NCBI GenBank assembly: GCA_031315865.1
Contig: JALDRJ010000002.1
Location: 2,702,001 to 2,766,000 of the forward strand
Length of the DNA stretch: 64,000 nt
Source: Nitrospirales bacterium
Lineage (GTDB): Bacteria > Nitrospirota > Nitrospiria > Nitrospirales > UBA8639
Direction of reading: 5' to 3'
The stretch's first letter is position 1. Every line of letters starts with the position of its first letter. The notes beneath the pieces are model-generated. The model had not been told where the DNA came from, ran no database searches, and was given only the letters and a program-made list of their open reading frames with translations. The translations under genes were made by a program, and so were the position numbers. Below, one piece after another: positions 33,015 to 41,580 of this stretch.

Positions 33015-35239
33015 TGATGAGTCGGATGTCCGTTGTGTTTTGGCCAATTCTCATGTGCGTGATGATCGGCCTTGTGACGCTTCCTGAGGTGTTTGCTCAG
33101 GAACCGCTTCCTGAAAAATCCTCGAACGCTGAATCGACATCTTCCCCTGTGGAGTTGACGGCTGACAGTCTTGATTATGATCAGGTTACCGAGGTGTACG
33201 TGGCGGATGGATCAGTTGAGATCGTGCAAGGGACCGTGCAGTTAACCGCTGATCATGTGACTCTGCATAAGCTGTCTGGAGATGTGAAGGCACGCGGCCA
33301 TGTGCATCTTCGTGATCGACAGACGGATGTGTGGTCCGAGGCATTAGACCTGAACCTGAACACAGAGAAGGGAATCGTGACGGACGGTGAGGTCTTCATG
33401 CGTGAACAAAATTCCTTCGTGACCGGACAGCGTCTCAGACGATACTCGGAAACGCATTACCGCGGGACTGAAGGGTCATTTACCAACTGTGACGCCAAAG
33501 ATGGCGAGGTGCCAGCCTGGCGTTTTACCTTTCGCGAGATGAACTTTGACTGGGATGATAGCATTTATGGGGAGGGGGTGTGGTTTAACATCAATGACGT
33601 GCCGATCCTGCCGCTTCCGCCCTTTCGCTACCCGCTCGGCAGCAAGCGAAAAACCGGTCTGTTAATTCCTACCGTCGGAGTCGACAACGTCTTTGGTTTC
33701 CGGTATCGACAGGGATTTTTCTGGGCGATCACGCCAAGCCAAGACTTCACGGTGAGCCCTCTCATCCTGAGTAAGCGCGGAGGCGGCAGTGATTTTGAGT
33801 ACCGGTACATCATCGACCGTCAGTCGAAAGGAAACTGGATCCTGAGCACCTTGTACGATACGGAGCAAAATCGGGGGCGGGCTGATATTAACGGTGCTCA
33901 TATTCAAGAAGTGAACCCCGATCTATCGCTGAAATTACGGGTCAACTACTCGACCGATCGTTCTTTTTTGCAGGATTTGAGCAATACGGGAGCTCTGCGA
34001 GCCCTTCCCAGTCAGGAATCTCTCATCAATATCAATCAACGATTACCCTATGGAAGCGCATACTTACTCGGTCAATACCTTCAGCCGTTGTCCGCTGGAG
34101 GGACGACGACGTTTCAACGTGTTCCCGAGCTTGGAGTCCGACTCCCCAGTTACTCCCTGTTTGGGAGTCCGCTGGCCATCAGCATGGACTCAACATTCGT
34201 TCATTTTTTCCGCCAAAAGGGCTATCAGGTCAGCCGTTTAGACCTTATGCCCGGTCTTGAACTCACGGGACTTCATCTTGGTCACGTGGTGGGCCTCAAG
34301 CCTCAAATGAAATTTCGTGATGTCTCCTATACGCGAGGAACGACCTCCAAGCAGGTTCAAAGCCGTGAGACGTTTTGGGCGGCTCTGGAAGCTAGTACCT
34401 ATCTGTCTCGGCGTTTCAAGTTTGGACCGGAGACGCGAATACGTCACTCTATCGAGCCGAGCGTGATCTATGAGTTTGTTCCGCCCACCGATCAGTCAAA
34501 GCTGGTGCAGATCGATGCGGTCGATGATTTGCAGAAAAAAAGTCTCGTCACCTATTCATTGAAAACCCGGCTCAGCGAACAAAATCTCTCACAGGGATCC
34601 AGTACCTGGGTAGATTTCTTTATTGCTCAGAGCTACCACGTCGGGACTCCGCCGTCTCCGGCCAAACGATTTTCCGATATCTGGGGTTTGGTGCATTTGA
34701 ATCGGCCAATCGCCTTCACCCAGGTCTTTTCGGATTTTCAAGCCTCCATAGACGCGTTTTACGATCCCCATCGTAAGCACTTTAGTCAGTGGAATACAGA
34801 TGCCAGAGTCCTATCTAATCGATCCTGGTACCTTGAAGTCGGTCAACGGTATACGAGGTCTGGCCCACGCGTTCGGCGTGGGGATATCTGGAACCCCATC
34901 TCCTTTAATGAAGTCTTGTCCTCCGAAGATGAAATTCTCTTTCTCACGGCTGGCGGGGCTATTCGATTGCCTTTTGGCCTGTCTGTGGGGTCGAAGATTT
35001 ATCGGGACATAAAAAAAGATGAAACGTCCGAACTCGATATCGTGGGATTTTATCAGAATCCTTGTCGATGCTTTTCACTCGGATTGTACTATATCCAATT
35101 TCCTGACCGGACGCAGTTTAACTTTTTGTTTAGTTTAACGGGTTTGTGGGCTGGGGCAGGAGAAGGACAGGGATTAATGAAAACAATCTTCGAGCCCATC
35201 TTTGGCGGCGAACGAGGGGTACCCTGGTCCATGAATTGA
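33014..35239 (+). CDS. lptD: LPS-assembly outer-membrane protein LptD
   Basis: Outer-membrane beta-barrel of the Lpt machine that inserts lipopolysaccharide in the outer leaflet, with LptE. The 741 residues begin with a signal peptide (SVVFWPILMCVMIGLVTL, cut about VFA), then an OstA/LptA-like beta-jellyroll (ELTADSLDYDQVTEVYVADG, ADHVTLHKLSGDVKARG), and a long barrel (YPLGSKRKTGLLIPTVG, RYIIDRQSKGNWILSTLYD). The size is near that of E. coli LptD. It shows that the cell is diderm with LPS. It is coupled to folC by a one-base overlap. Confidence 0.93.
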   Translation: MMSRMSVVFWPILMCVMIGLVTLPEVFAQEPLPEKSSNAESTSSPVELTADSLDYDQVTEVYVADGSVEIVQGTVQLTADHVTLHKLSGDVKARGHVHLRDRQTDVWSEALDLNLNTEKGIVTDGEVFMREQNSFVTGQRLRRYSETHYRGTEGSFTNCDAKDGEVPAWRFTFREMNFDWDDSIYGEGVWFNINDVPILPLPPFRYPLGSKRKTGLLIPTVGVDNVFGFRYRQGFFWAITPSQDFTVSPLILSKRGGGSDFEYRYIIDRQSKGNWILSTLYDTEQNRGRADINGAHIQEVNPDLSLKLRVNYSTDRSFLQDLSNTGALRALPSQESLININQRLPYGSAYLLGQYLQPLSAGGTTTFQRVPELGVRLPSYSLFGSPLAISMDSTFVHFFRQKGYQVSRLDLMPGLELTGLHLGHVVGLKPQMKFRDVSYTRGTTSKQVQSRETFWAALEASTYLSRRFKFGPETRIRHSIEPSVIYEFVPPTDQSKLVQIDAVDDLQKKSLVTYSLKTRLSEQNLSQGSSTWVDFFIAQSYHVGTPPSPAKRFSDIWGLVHLNRPIAFTQVFSDFQASIDAFYDPHRKHFSQWNTDARVLSNRSWYLEVGQRYTRSGPRVRRGDIWNPISFNEVLSSEDEILFLTAGGAIRLPFGLSVGSKIYRDIKKDETSELDIVGFYQNPCRCFSLGLYYIQFPDRTQFNFLFSLTGLWAGAGEGQGLMKTIFEPIFGGERGVPWSMN

Positions 35240-35279
35240 CACCGGTTTTAATGCGGTCTTCATTTGGCTATAACACGAT

Positions 35280-35927
35280 ATGCTGCGGCACCCTCAAGGC
35301 AGAGGCAAGTGGTTGGTCATCATTCTGATCGGCGCCATGCTGTCTCTTCCCTATCTTTCCTGGTCTCAAAGTCCGGTGACGGATCAAGTGGCCGTCACGG
35401 AAAGTCAAGGGATTATCTTAGGTATTCATCAGGGGGAAGGGATTGCACGGGTTCCATTAGCGGCTGGGGAGACGATCATTACGAAGCAGGCGAAGGGAAT
35501 CACCGGTTTTGTGCAGACTTCGTTGCGGTTACTCGGCTATTCTGGGAGGCTTCAACGATGGAGTCCCCAAGAATTCGATGTGTCGGAACGTATGCTCGAA
35601 ACATTTGTCTCGCCCAGATTGATATTGGTCGTGAGTGAACGACGGCTATACGGGTTCCAGACTGAGATTGGAAGATGGAAAGTCCAGGACCTCCGTCCAC
35701 GCGATTCCATGCAGCAAATCATCGTCAAAGATCATGTCGCGGTCTTGGTGGGTTCTGATCGAGTGTTTGGGTTTTCGGCATTTACTGGCGGGTTTTTTTT
35801 AAAAGACCTTCCACTTTCCGAGGAGATAACGAATATTCAGGCGAACGATAATATCGTGATACTCCAGTTCCAGGAAAAACAACTCATCTTTCGATCGGGG
35901 CTGGCCCTATGGGCTGAAATTCGATAG
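35280..35927 (+). CDS. hypothetical exported protein with beta-propeller-like repeats
   Basis: A 215-residue protein I cannot name. A signal peptide (WLVIILIGAMLSLPYLSWS, residues 11-29) is followed by short beta-strand-like segments: SPRLILVVSERRLYGFQTEI, IIVKDHVAVLVGSDRVFGFS, and NDNIVILQFQEKQLIFRSG, which repeat a value-lookup pattern as in small beta-propellers. It lies 40 bases after lptD and may be in the same transcript, so an envelope role is plausible but unproven. Confidence 0.65.
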   Translation: MLRHPQGRGKWLVIILIGAMLSLPYLSWSQSPVTDQVAVTESQGIILGIHQGEGIARVPLAAGETIITKQAKGITGFVQTSLRLLGYSGRLQRWSPQEFDVSERMLETFVSPRLILVVSERRLYGFQTEIGRWKVQDLRPRDSMQQIIVKDHVAVLVGSDRVFGFSAFTGGFFLKDLPLSEEITNIQANDNIVILQFQEKQLIFRSGLALWAEIR

Positions 35928-36046
35928 AGGCGGGTGACAACGAAAGGATGGATACACAGTCTATGTTCGTGTTGGACCGAACGTATATATGCAGCCTTGC
36001 TGGGCTGTTTGTCACCTTGGAACTCGTTGGGAGACTCTCCGCTGCG

Positions 36047-36259
36047 TTAATTCGAAGAAAGTGTGTTTGAAGTGAGGCTGGTTTGGGTGAGCCCCGGATA
36101 ATCGACCCCAATCGGGCTAGTAGAGCAGTGTGTTCCCCACCATTCCACGACTTCATGCAAAAAGGGATCTTCTGGCCCAGTGGCGAAGAGATGTCCGTAG
36201 AGATATCCGGTCTTCGTGTCGAATAGAATGAAGATCGGCATGGAAGCGTTTTTAGGCAC
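36047..36259 (-). CDS. possible 70-residue hypothetical protein
   Basis: A short minus-strand frame with protein-like composition (FILFDTKTGYLYGHLFATG, EDPFLHEVVEWWGTHC) and a Ser/Thr-rich tail. GTG 36259 is preceded by AGAGGA seven bases upstream, which supports translation; an internal ATG at 36241 is the other start. I do not recognise it and there is no neighbour on the same strand. It may be spurious. Confidence 0.4.
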   Translation of the reverse strand: MPKNASMPIFILFDTKTGYLYGHLFATGPEDPFLHEVVEWWGTHCSTSPIGVDYPGLTQTSLTSNTLSSN

Positions 36260-36513
36260 GATTCATTCCTCTGGTCAATCTGAAGCGGTCAATGCTCCTG
36301 GTATTTCCCTAGGATGCTTACTCCCCTCTTCGGTCAATCTGAAAAATTTCTTTAGGCCATTTCCTTGCTTTTTCTCAAGAAATAGAGATGACATTTCAGG
36401 TGTTACACGATCAAATTCGATGGTGTCAGAGAACGATTTCACCCATGAATTGCCTAGAAGAAAACTAACAATATTGTATGTTTGGAGAGGATTGAGACCA
36501 TGATCTCCAGGAA

Positions 36514-36541
36514 TTGACTTGACCTTTATTGCATGAATAAT
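36514..36541 (+). promoter_or_regulatory. possible sigma-70 promoter of the NtrC-type regulator gene
   Basis: TTGACT (36514-36519) and AATAAT (36536-36541) are five-of-six matches to both boxes with a 16-base spacer. The start would be near 36548, about 75 bases ahead of the regulator. An imperfect inverted repeat, AACACTAA (36557-36564) with TTAAGTGTT (36574-36582), lies just after and could be an operator or a 5' UTR hairpin. Confidence 0.4.
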
Positions 36542-36622
36542 GTTAGCTACACGGTTAACACTAAGTCTTGCCGTTAAGTGTTTCGAGTATTTCAGTAAAA
36601 AGTTCTGAAAAAAGGAGGGTTT

Positions 36623-38086
36623 ATGAGCTCCTCTGACTCACGCACTTCCCCACATTGTTCTTCTCCTGCCCATATCTTGCTCGTTGAAGACGAAAAAGAC
36701 GTTCGCGAGGCGCTTAGCGCACAACTGCAAGACGAAGGCCATCAAGTGGTCGAGGCAGAGACAGGAACCGAAGCCCTCTCGTTGTTACAACAATCGCCAT
36801 ACGACATTCTTCTGACAGATGTCATGATTCCCGGAATTAGCGGGATTGAGCTCGTAGAACATATCACTGATCTCGAACATCAACCGGTGACCATCGTGAT
36901 GACTGGGTACGGGTCCGTGGAAATGGCAGTGAAGGCCATTAAGGCTGGAGCCTTTGATTTTTTGCAAAAACCGTTTTCCGTCGAAGTCTTAAGCGCGACG
37001 ATTGAAAGCGCTCGACGGGTAAAATCCTTACACAATGAAAATGTCGAATTGCGTCGAACCGTGAAAGGCCAATTTGGGTTGGGTAATCTCGTGAGTTCAA
37101 GCGAGGTGATGAAAGAAGTGTTTCGATTGATTGAATGTGTGGCTGATTCAGACAGTACGGTTCTCATCCTTGGAGAAAGTGGGACGGGGAAAGAGTTGAT
37201 CGCCCAAACGACGCACTTTCACAGTAACCGGAGAAAAGGCTGCTTGATTCCTGTCAATTGCGGCGCTATTCCTGAAGCCTTGCTTGAAAGTGAATTGTTC
37301 GGCCATGAGAAAGGGGCGTTTACCGGAGCGGTGGCCACGCGTGTTGGACGGTTTGAACTCGCGGCTGGCGGAACGATTTTCCTTGATGAGATCGGCGATT
37401 TGAGTCCGCCCTTGCAAGTCAAGTTGCTCCGTGTGCTGCAAGAAAAGACATTCGAGCGTGTAGGGGGAAGCCGAACGTATAAAGCGGATGCCCGGGTTAT
37501 TGCGGCGACCAATCAGGACCTTGAAGAATTGGTGGCCAACAAACAATTCCGAGAAGATCTGTATTATCGACTGAATGTCGTCCCGATCATGGTCCCGCCC
37601 CTTCGACATCGAACGGAAGACATTCCCTTACTGATCGAACATTTCATGCAACAATTTAACGACCGTCGGGCATCGAAATTAACAGGGGTGTCCGAAGAAG
37701 CCATGACGCTTCTTTGCCGGTATCAATGGCCAGGAAACGTGCGCGAACTGGGGAACATCATCGAACGAATGGCGATCTTAAAACGAGAAGGGCAGATTGA
37801 CATCTCCGACCTTCCCGAGAAAATACGATCTCCTCATCCCATGGCGGTCGCCGAGGTGCCGGCGGCCATTCCAGTGGGTGGCATCAACCTGTCGAGTACG
37901 GTCGAAGAATTTGAAAACCGGTTAATCCTCGAAGCGCTCGAACGAACCAATTGGGTCAAGAGCAAGGCCGCCCAATTGCTCCACATCAATCGGACAACCT
38001 TAATTGAAAAGCTGAAAAAAAAGTCACTCGCTGAGATTGTCGCAAGCCGAGCCGGTAAAGAGCCCGACCCCGTGACGCCCTTCTGA
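36623..38086 (+). CDS. sigma-54-dependent response regulator, NtrC family (first)
   Basis: A 487-residue activator with receiver, AAA+ and helix-turn-helix domains. The receiver has the acid pair Glu22-Asp23 and phospho-acceptor Asp66 (LLTDVMIPG), with the Thr and Lys switch residues in VMTGYG and LQKPF. The AAA+ domain has Walker A GESGTGKE, the sigma-54 contact loop ESELFGHEKGAFTGA, and the FLDEIGDL Walker B. The C-terminal segment ends in a Fis-like HTH (NWVKSKAAQLLHINRTTLIEKLKKK). GGAGGG precedes the start. It probably sits above the flagellar genes downstream, or serves a separate pathway; the HK partner is not fixed by the sequence. Confidence 0.92.
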   Translation: MSSSDSRTSPHCSSPAHILLVEDEKDVREALSAQLQDEGHQVVEAETGTEALSLLQQSPYDILLTDVMIPGISGIELVEHITDLEHQPVTIVMTGYGSVEMAVKAIKAGAFDFLQKPFSVEVLSATIESARRVKSLHNENVELRRTVKGQFGLGNLVSSSEVMKEVFRLIECVADSDSTVLILGESGTGKELIAQTTHFHSNRRKGCLIPVNCGAIPEALLESELFGHEKGAFTGAVATRVGRFELAAGGTIFLDEIGDLSPPLQVKLLRVLQEKTFERVGGSRTYKADARVIAATNQDLEELVANKQFREDLYYRLNVVPIMVPPLRHRTEDIPLLIEHFMQQFNDRRASKLTGVSEEAMTLLCRYQWPGNVRELGNIIERMAILKREGQIDISDLPEKIRSPHPMAVAEVPAAIPVGGINLSSTVEEFENRLILEALERTNWVKSKAAQLLHINRTTLIEKLKKKSLAEIVASRAGKEPDPVTPF

Positions 38087-38335
38087 TTATCCTCGTCATC
38101 GGCAATTTTTTCCTAGCTTTTTACCTCCTGAAGCGCTTGCCACGCAGACCAAGTTTCTGACCATAACGTCAACCGATTGACGTTTTTCTTTCCTTCTAAA
38201 ACCCACACAATTCACGTCAATTCTTTGAAATGCCAAAGAGTTCAATTCTTTCCGTTCAAATCTGACTTGTTCTGAAGCTCGGTCTGGTTTTTGCTCAACT
38301 GTCGTACATTTGAGAAGTGCAGAGGATCGAATCCT

Positions 38336-40381
38336 GTGAAGGAAACACTGATGGCCTTGGGACTTTTGATGGTACCGATGCTCAGCTATGCCTCGCCGTG
38401 TTCGGAGTTTCAATGGCACTATCCCCACGAGATGAACGTGCCTGAAGCTTTCGAGCACGGGAGAGAGTCTTTACAGCATTTCGAGTATGCCCATGCTCGC
38501 GAATACTTTAGCGAATTTTTGAGGGAACAGCCTGAGGGTGTTTTGGCCGAGGCCGCAGCGTATGCGTTGGCATCCTTGCCGGCCGAAGATGATCCTCCTG
38601 ATGAGCAAGCCTTGAATGTCATTAAACGTCTGTCTGTCCAGAGACAAGCAACTCCGCAAAGCCCATATGCGCCATGGGCACTATGCCGTATGGGAGAACT
38701 CTATCAAGAAAGTGGGTGGTCGACAGAGGCCAAAGGGGCGTTTGAGGAGTTCCTTGCAACCTATCCCGAACACCCTCTCGTGGGTGGCATCTTGTTAAAC
38801 GCGGGAAATAGTTTTCTGAAAGATCGACAATACATCGAAGCGTCCCTCGTTTATCGACGCATCGTGCAAGAGCCTCGGTGGTCTCGCTACCAAGTCCAGG
38901 GGGCACTTGGTCTTGCCGATGCCACAGCGTTTTCAGGAGCCTGGGATCAAGCGTATTACTGGTACCAAGTCGTCGACGCGGAGAATCCTCGATTAATCCG
39001 CACGTCAGCGGCTTCTTCTTTTTATTATGGTTTGACGAAAGCCAAAAAGAATCAACCCTTGGACGCTGTAGACTGGTATCTCATCACCTATAACCTCCAT
39101 CCTCAAGCAATCGAATCAGGATACGCCTTAAATCACATAGGGCAGTACCTTCTCAGTCAGCATCGTGAACTGGCAGCATTGTGGTTTTTTCAGGAATCAG
39201 CTTCGCACTATGCACAGGAGGAGCCAGGCCGTCGTGGAAAAGCCGGGATTATCCGGTGGATGGTGTCTTATCTCTCCTCAGAGCATACCCGTGACGAGTG
39301 GAAAGCGCTGCATGACCGCTTAGACGCGCTCGACCTCTTTTTGCTGGTGTCATGGGACGGGGTCATAGAGGCCGCCAGGTCGTTGGTGAATTCACCAGAG
39401 CCGGAGTTAGCAGAGGAGGCACAATTTTGGCTGGGGAAAGCACATGAGGGGCTTGAAGATCAAGAGGGCGCTATAGCCGCGTATGGGGAACTCGTGATAT
39501 CGGGACAATACGAACCCTGGAAGACTCACGCTCAAGAGATTTTGACGGCCATGCTCTTACGTGAGTTTCGTGCATTGTCGAAAGAGAAAAAATGGGTAGA
39601 GCTGCTTCGGTTTTACGATACACAACAATTGCGCTTACGTTTCCTGCCTCAAAAGCAGGAATGGATGAGGCTTTTGGCCAATGCATACGATCAGATAGGG
39701 CTCTCTAGGCAAGCACTCAAATGGTATGACGCGATTCTCCAACTTGCACCCCCCATCGAACAACACGACGAAATTCTTTTTCGATCCGTGCGTCTCGCTC
39801 AAGCCATTCGCGATGATGCGCATGTGCGTCAAGCGGCTGAAACGTACCTGCAAGCGTACCCCACGGGAACGCGACGCGACGACGTATTGCTGATATTGGG
39901 GCATCTCGATGCGGCAGACAAACGGTATAAGGAGTCTGTCCAACATTTTTCGAGCATCGTGGATTCCGGTCATGACAAGACGGCGCAGCGACACGCACGT
40001 CATGCCCGGGCCAGAGCGCATGTCGCGCTCAAACAATTCAAAGAAGCCATCGACGATTATCGATACCTCGTCGAACACGGCCCAGCACCGTTGGCCGTGA
40101 AGTTTGCGCTCGCTGATCTGTTGTATGAGCAACAGAGGTACGCGGAGGCCATTCCTGTCTATCGAGGAATCGTCGATTCAGAAGCCCCCGTTGAAGCCGA
40201 CACTTGGGCGACGTTCCGGTTGGCGCTGTGTTTTCAAAAGACCGGGAAATCGGGCGAAGCTACGAAGTTGCTTGAAAAAATCAGAAAACCAGGTCAAGAA
40301 GTGAAAGACTTGGAGGCGACGATACGAGCCGCTGCGGCTGCCGTGATCGAAGAATACCTCCCAATCAAGGAGACGAGTTAA
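38336..40381 (+). CDS. exported TPR-repeat protein in the flagellar regulator operon
   Basis: A 681-residue protein built from many tetratricopeptide-like helical repeats, such as AHAREYFSEFLREQPEGVLA, AKGAFEEFLATYPEHPLVGG, AIAAYGELVISGQYEPWKTH and QRYAEAIPVYRGIVDSEAPV. The N-terminus (MALGLLMVPMLSYAS region) is a signal peptide, so the repeats probably face the periplasm. GTG 38336 has AGAGGA nine bases upstream; ATG 38351 is the alternative. The stop overlaps the kinase start as TAATG. I know no established role. As an exported TPR protein translationally coupled to an FlrB-like kinase it may be an assembly or sensing partner, by inference. Confidence 0.8.
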   Translation: MKETLMALGLLMVPMLSYASPCSEFQWHYPHEMNVPEAFEHGRESLQHFEYAHAREYFSEFLREQPEGVLAEAAAYALASLPAEDDPPDEQALNVIKRLSVQRQATPQSPYAPWALCRMGELYQESGWSTEAKGAFEEFLATYPEHPLVGGILLNAGNSFLKDRQYIEASLVYRRIVQEPRWSRYQVQGALGLADATAFSGAWDQAYYWYQVVDAENPRLIRTSAASSFYYGLTKAKKNQPLDAVDWYLITYNLHPQAIESGYALNHIGQYLLSQHRELAALWFFQESASHYAQEEPGRRGKAGIIRWMVSYLSSEHTRDEWKALHDRLDALDLFLLVSWDGVIEAARSLVNSPEPELAEEAQFWLGKAHEGLEDQEGAIAAYGELVISGQYEPWKTHAQEILTAMLLREFRALSKEKKWVELLRFYDTQQLRLRFLPQKQEWMRLLANAYDQIGLSRQALKWYDAILQLAPPIEQHDEILFRSVRLAQAIRDDAHVRQAAETYLQAYPTGTRRDDVLLILGHLDAADKRYKESVQHFSSIVDSGHDKTAQRHARHARARAHVALKQFKEAIDDYRYLVEHGPAPLAVKFALADLLYEQQRYAEAIPVYRGIVDSEAPVEADTWATFRLALCFQKTGKSGEATKLLEKIRKPGQEVKDLEATIRAAAAAVIEEYLPIKETS

Positions 40382-41580
40382 TGCAGGAGATCGCAAGGTC
40401 ATTCTCGATGGACGAACATTCAGGAAATTCCGTGATGGGTCAGGTTGATGATGTGCATCAACGGTTGCTCGATAGAGTACGGTATTTAGATTTGGAATTA
40501 CGTGCAGTCTCCATCGGCCTTAAAAGCAAACTTGAAAAAACGTGCCTCATTCGAGATCAATTGACACAATGCATGGAAACTGTGCCGGTGGGAGTGATTC
40601 TGGTCGATCAAGACGGGCATGTACAACGGGCCAATGGGGCCGCGCGAATCATCTGCGGGTGGGAGGTGAGTGACTACGAGGGAAGATCTCTTGAAGCGCT
40701 GTGGAAGTGTCTAGGATGGCCGCCTGCGCCTTTTACCGACCTTCCCGTTGAGAATCGTATCTTGAGTTGTTGGGAGGAAGTGCTCGGAACACCGGGAACC
40801 GTGCCATGTTGGACCGCGCGATTTCTGTCGGACAGCGGCCGTGTGCTCAACGAGACGAAGGAACATTCGAGAGAGCGAAGCTTGAAGTCATTGGGTGAAC
40901 GAGTCGCAAAAATTGCTCATGACCTTCGAAATTCCATGTCGAGTGTTGAACTGTTGGTTTCGCTCGTCGAACGACGCGTTTGCGGTGACCCGGGAGCCCA
41001 TAAAATTGCCCAACAACTTTCACGATCAGTGCGATCACTCGAGTTATTGGTCGACAATCTTTCCACATCGGCAAATCCTCGAAAGCCGAAGATGAAAATG
41101 ATATCCGTGAACTCGTTGTTTGACCAGATTGAGCTCTTATTAGCTCATCCGATTCAGAGTCATCAGATTGTCCTGAATCGGACGATCGACTCGGGTGCAG
41201 AAAACATCCTTGGCGACCCCATATTACTCACTCAAGCATGTTTGAATCTGGTCAATAATGCGATTGCCGCGTCACCGCGTGGGGGAGTGATTAATGTCGA
41301 TAGCCGCATCACGTTTCCGCCTTCGAATGTCGTACCGCCTCTGACTGACCAAGGTTACGTACGAATTCAGGTTCAGGATTTTGGGTGTGGAATTGACCCA
41401 GAAGATCTTCCGCATGTTTGTCAACCGTTTTACTCAAAAATGAAGAGTGGGACTGGCCTTGGATTATCGATCGTCCGCGATGTGACGGACGTACATGCTG
41501 GAACCGTCGACATCCAAAGTCAGAAAGGGCAGGGGACAACGGTGTCCTTATATTTTCCACGACAGAGGAGACTCGCATGA
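40381..41580 (+). CDS. soluble PAS-domain histidine kinase (FlrB-like)
   Basis: A 399-residue cytoplasmic sensor kinase, with no membrane segment. A PAS-like domain lies at about residues 60-160 (VPVGVILVDQDGHVQRANGA). The phospho-acceptor His180 is in ERVAKIAHDLRNSMSSVELL. ATP-binding boxes are ACLNLVNNAIAAS (N), DFGCGIDP (G1) and SGTGLGLSIV (G2), and it ends at the catalytic domain. Its stop overlaps the next regulator as ATGA. The pair resembles FlrB-FlrC of polar flagellates, which switch on sigma-54 hook and basal-body genes. The sensed signal is unknown. Confidence 0.9.
   Translation: MQEIARSFSMDEHSGNSVMGQVDDVHQRLLDRVRYLDLELRAVSIGLKSKLEKTCLIRDQLTQCMETVPVGVILVDQDGHVQRANGAARIICGWEVSDYEGRSLEALWKCLGWPPAPFTDLPVENRILSCWEEVLGTPGTVPCWTARFLSDSGRVLNETKEHSRERSLKSLGERVAKIAHDLRNSMSSVELLVSLVERRVCGDPGAHKIAQQLSRSVRSLELLVDNLSTSANPRKPKMKMISVNSLFDQIELLLAHPIQSHQIVLNRTIDSGAENILGDPILLTQACLNLVNNAIAASPRGGVINVDSRITFPPSNVVPPLTDQGYVRIQVQDFGCGIDPEDLPHVCQPFYSKMKSGTGLGLSIVRDVTDVHAGTVDIQSQKGQGTTVSLYFPRQRRLA

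Larger units (their letters stand above)
35928..36622. other. long intergenic region before the NtrC-type regulator
   Basis: About 695 bases. A 70-codon minus-strand frame (36047-36259), a promoter-like pair (36514-36541) and an inverted repeat (36557-36582) are the only features I see. A 95-codon plus-strand frame from 36216 lacks a start signal and looks random. The last 20 bases carry the GGAGGG ribosome binding site of the regulator gene. Confidence 0.6.

Noticed and set aside
35948-36070. 40-codon plus-strand frame with a hydrophobic stretch after the lptD-associated gene
   Set aside because: AAAGG directly abuts the ATG, leaving no spacer; too short and featureless to support.
36348-36366. 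GG-N10-GC sequence as a second sigma-54 promoter before the first NtrC-type gene
   Set aside because: Only the spacing and TTGCT fit; the -24 region is poor and it lies 260 bases from the gene.
36216-36503. 95-codon plus-strand frame before the first NtrC-type regulator
   Set aside because: No ribosome site and an irregular composition; it runs antisense to a slightly better minus-strand candidate for part of its length.
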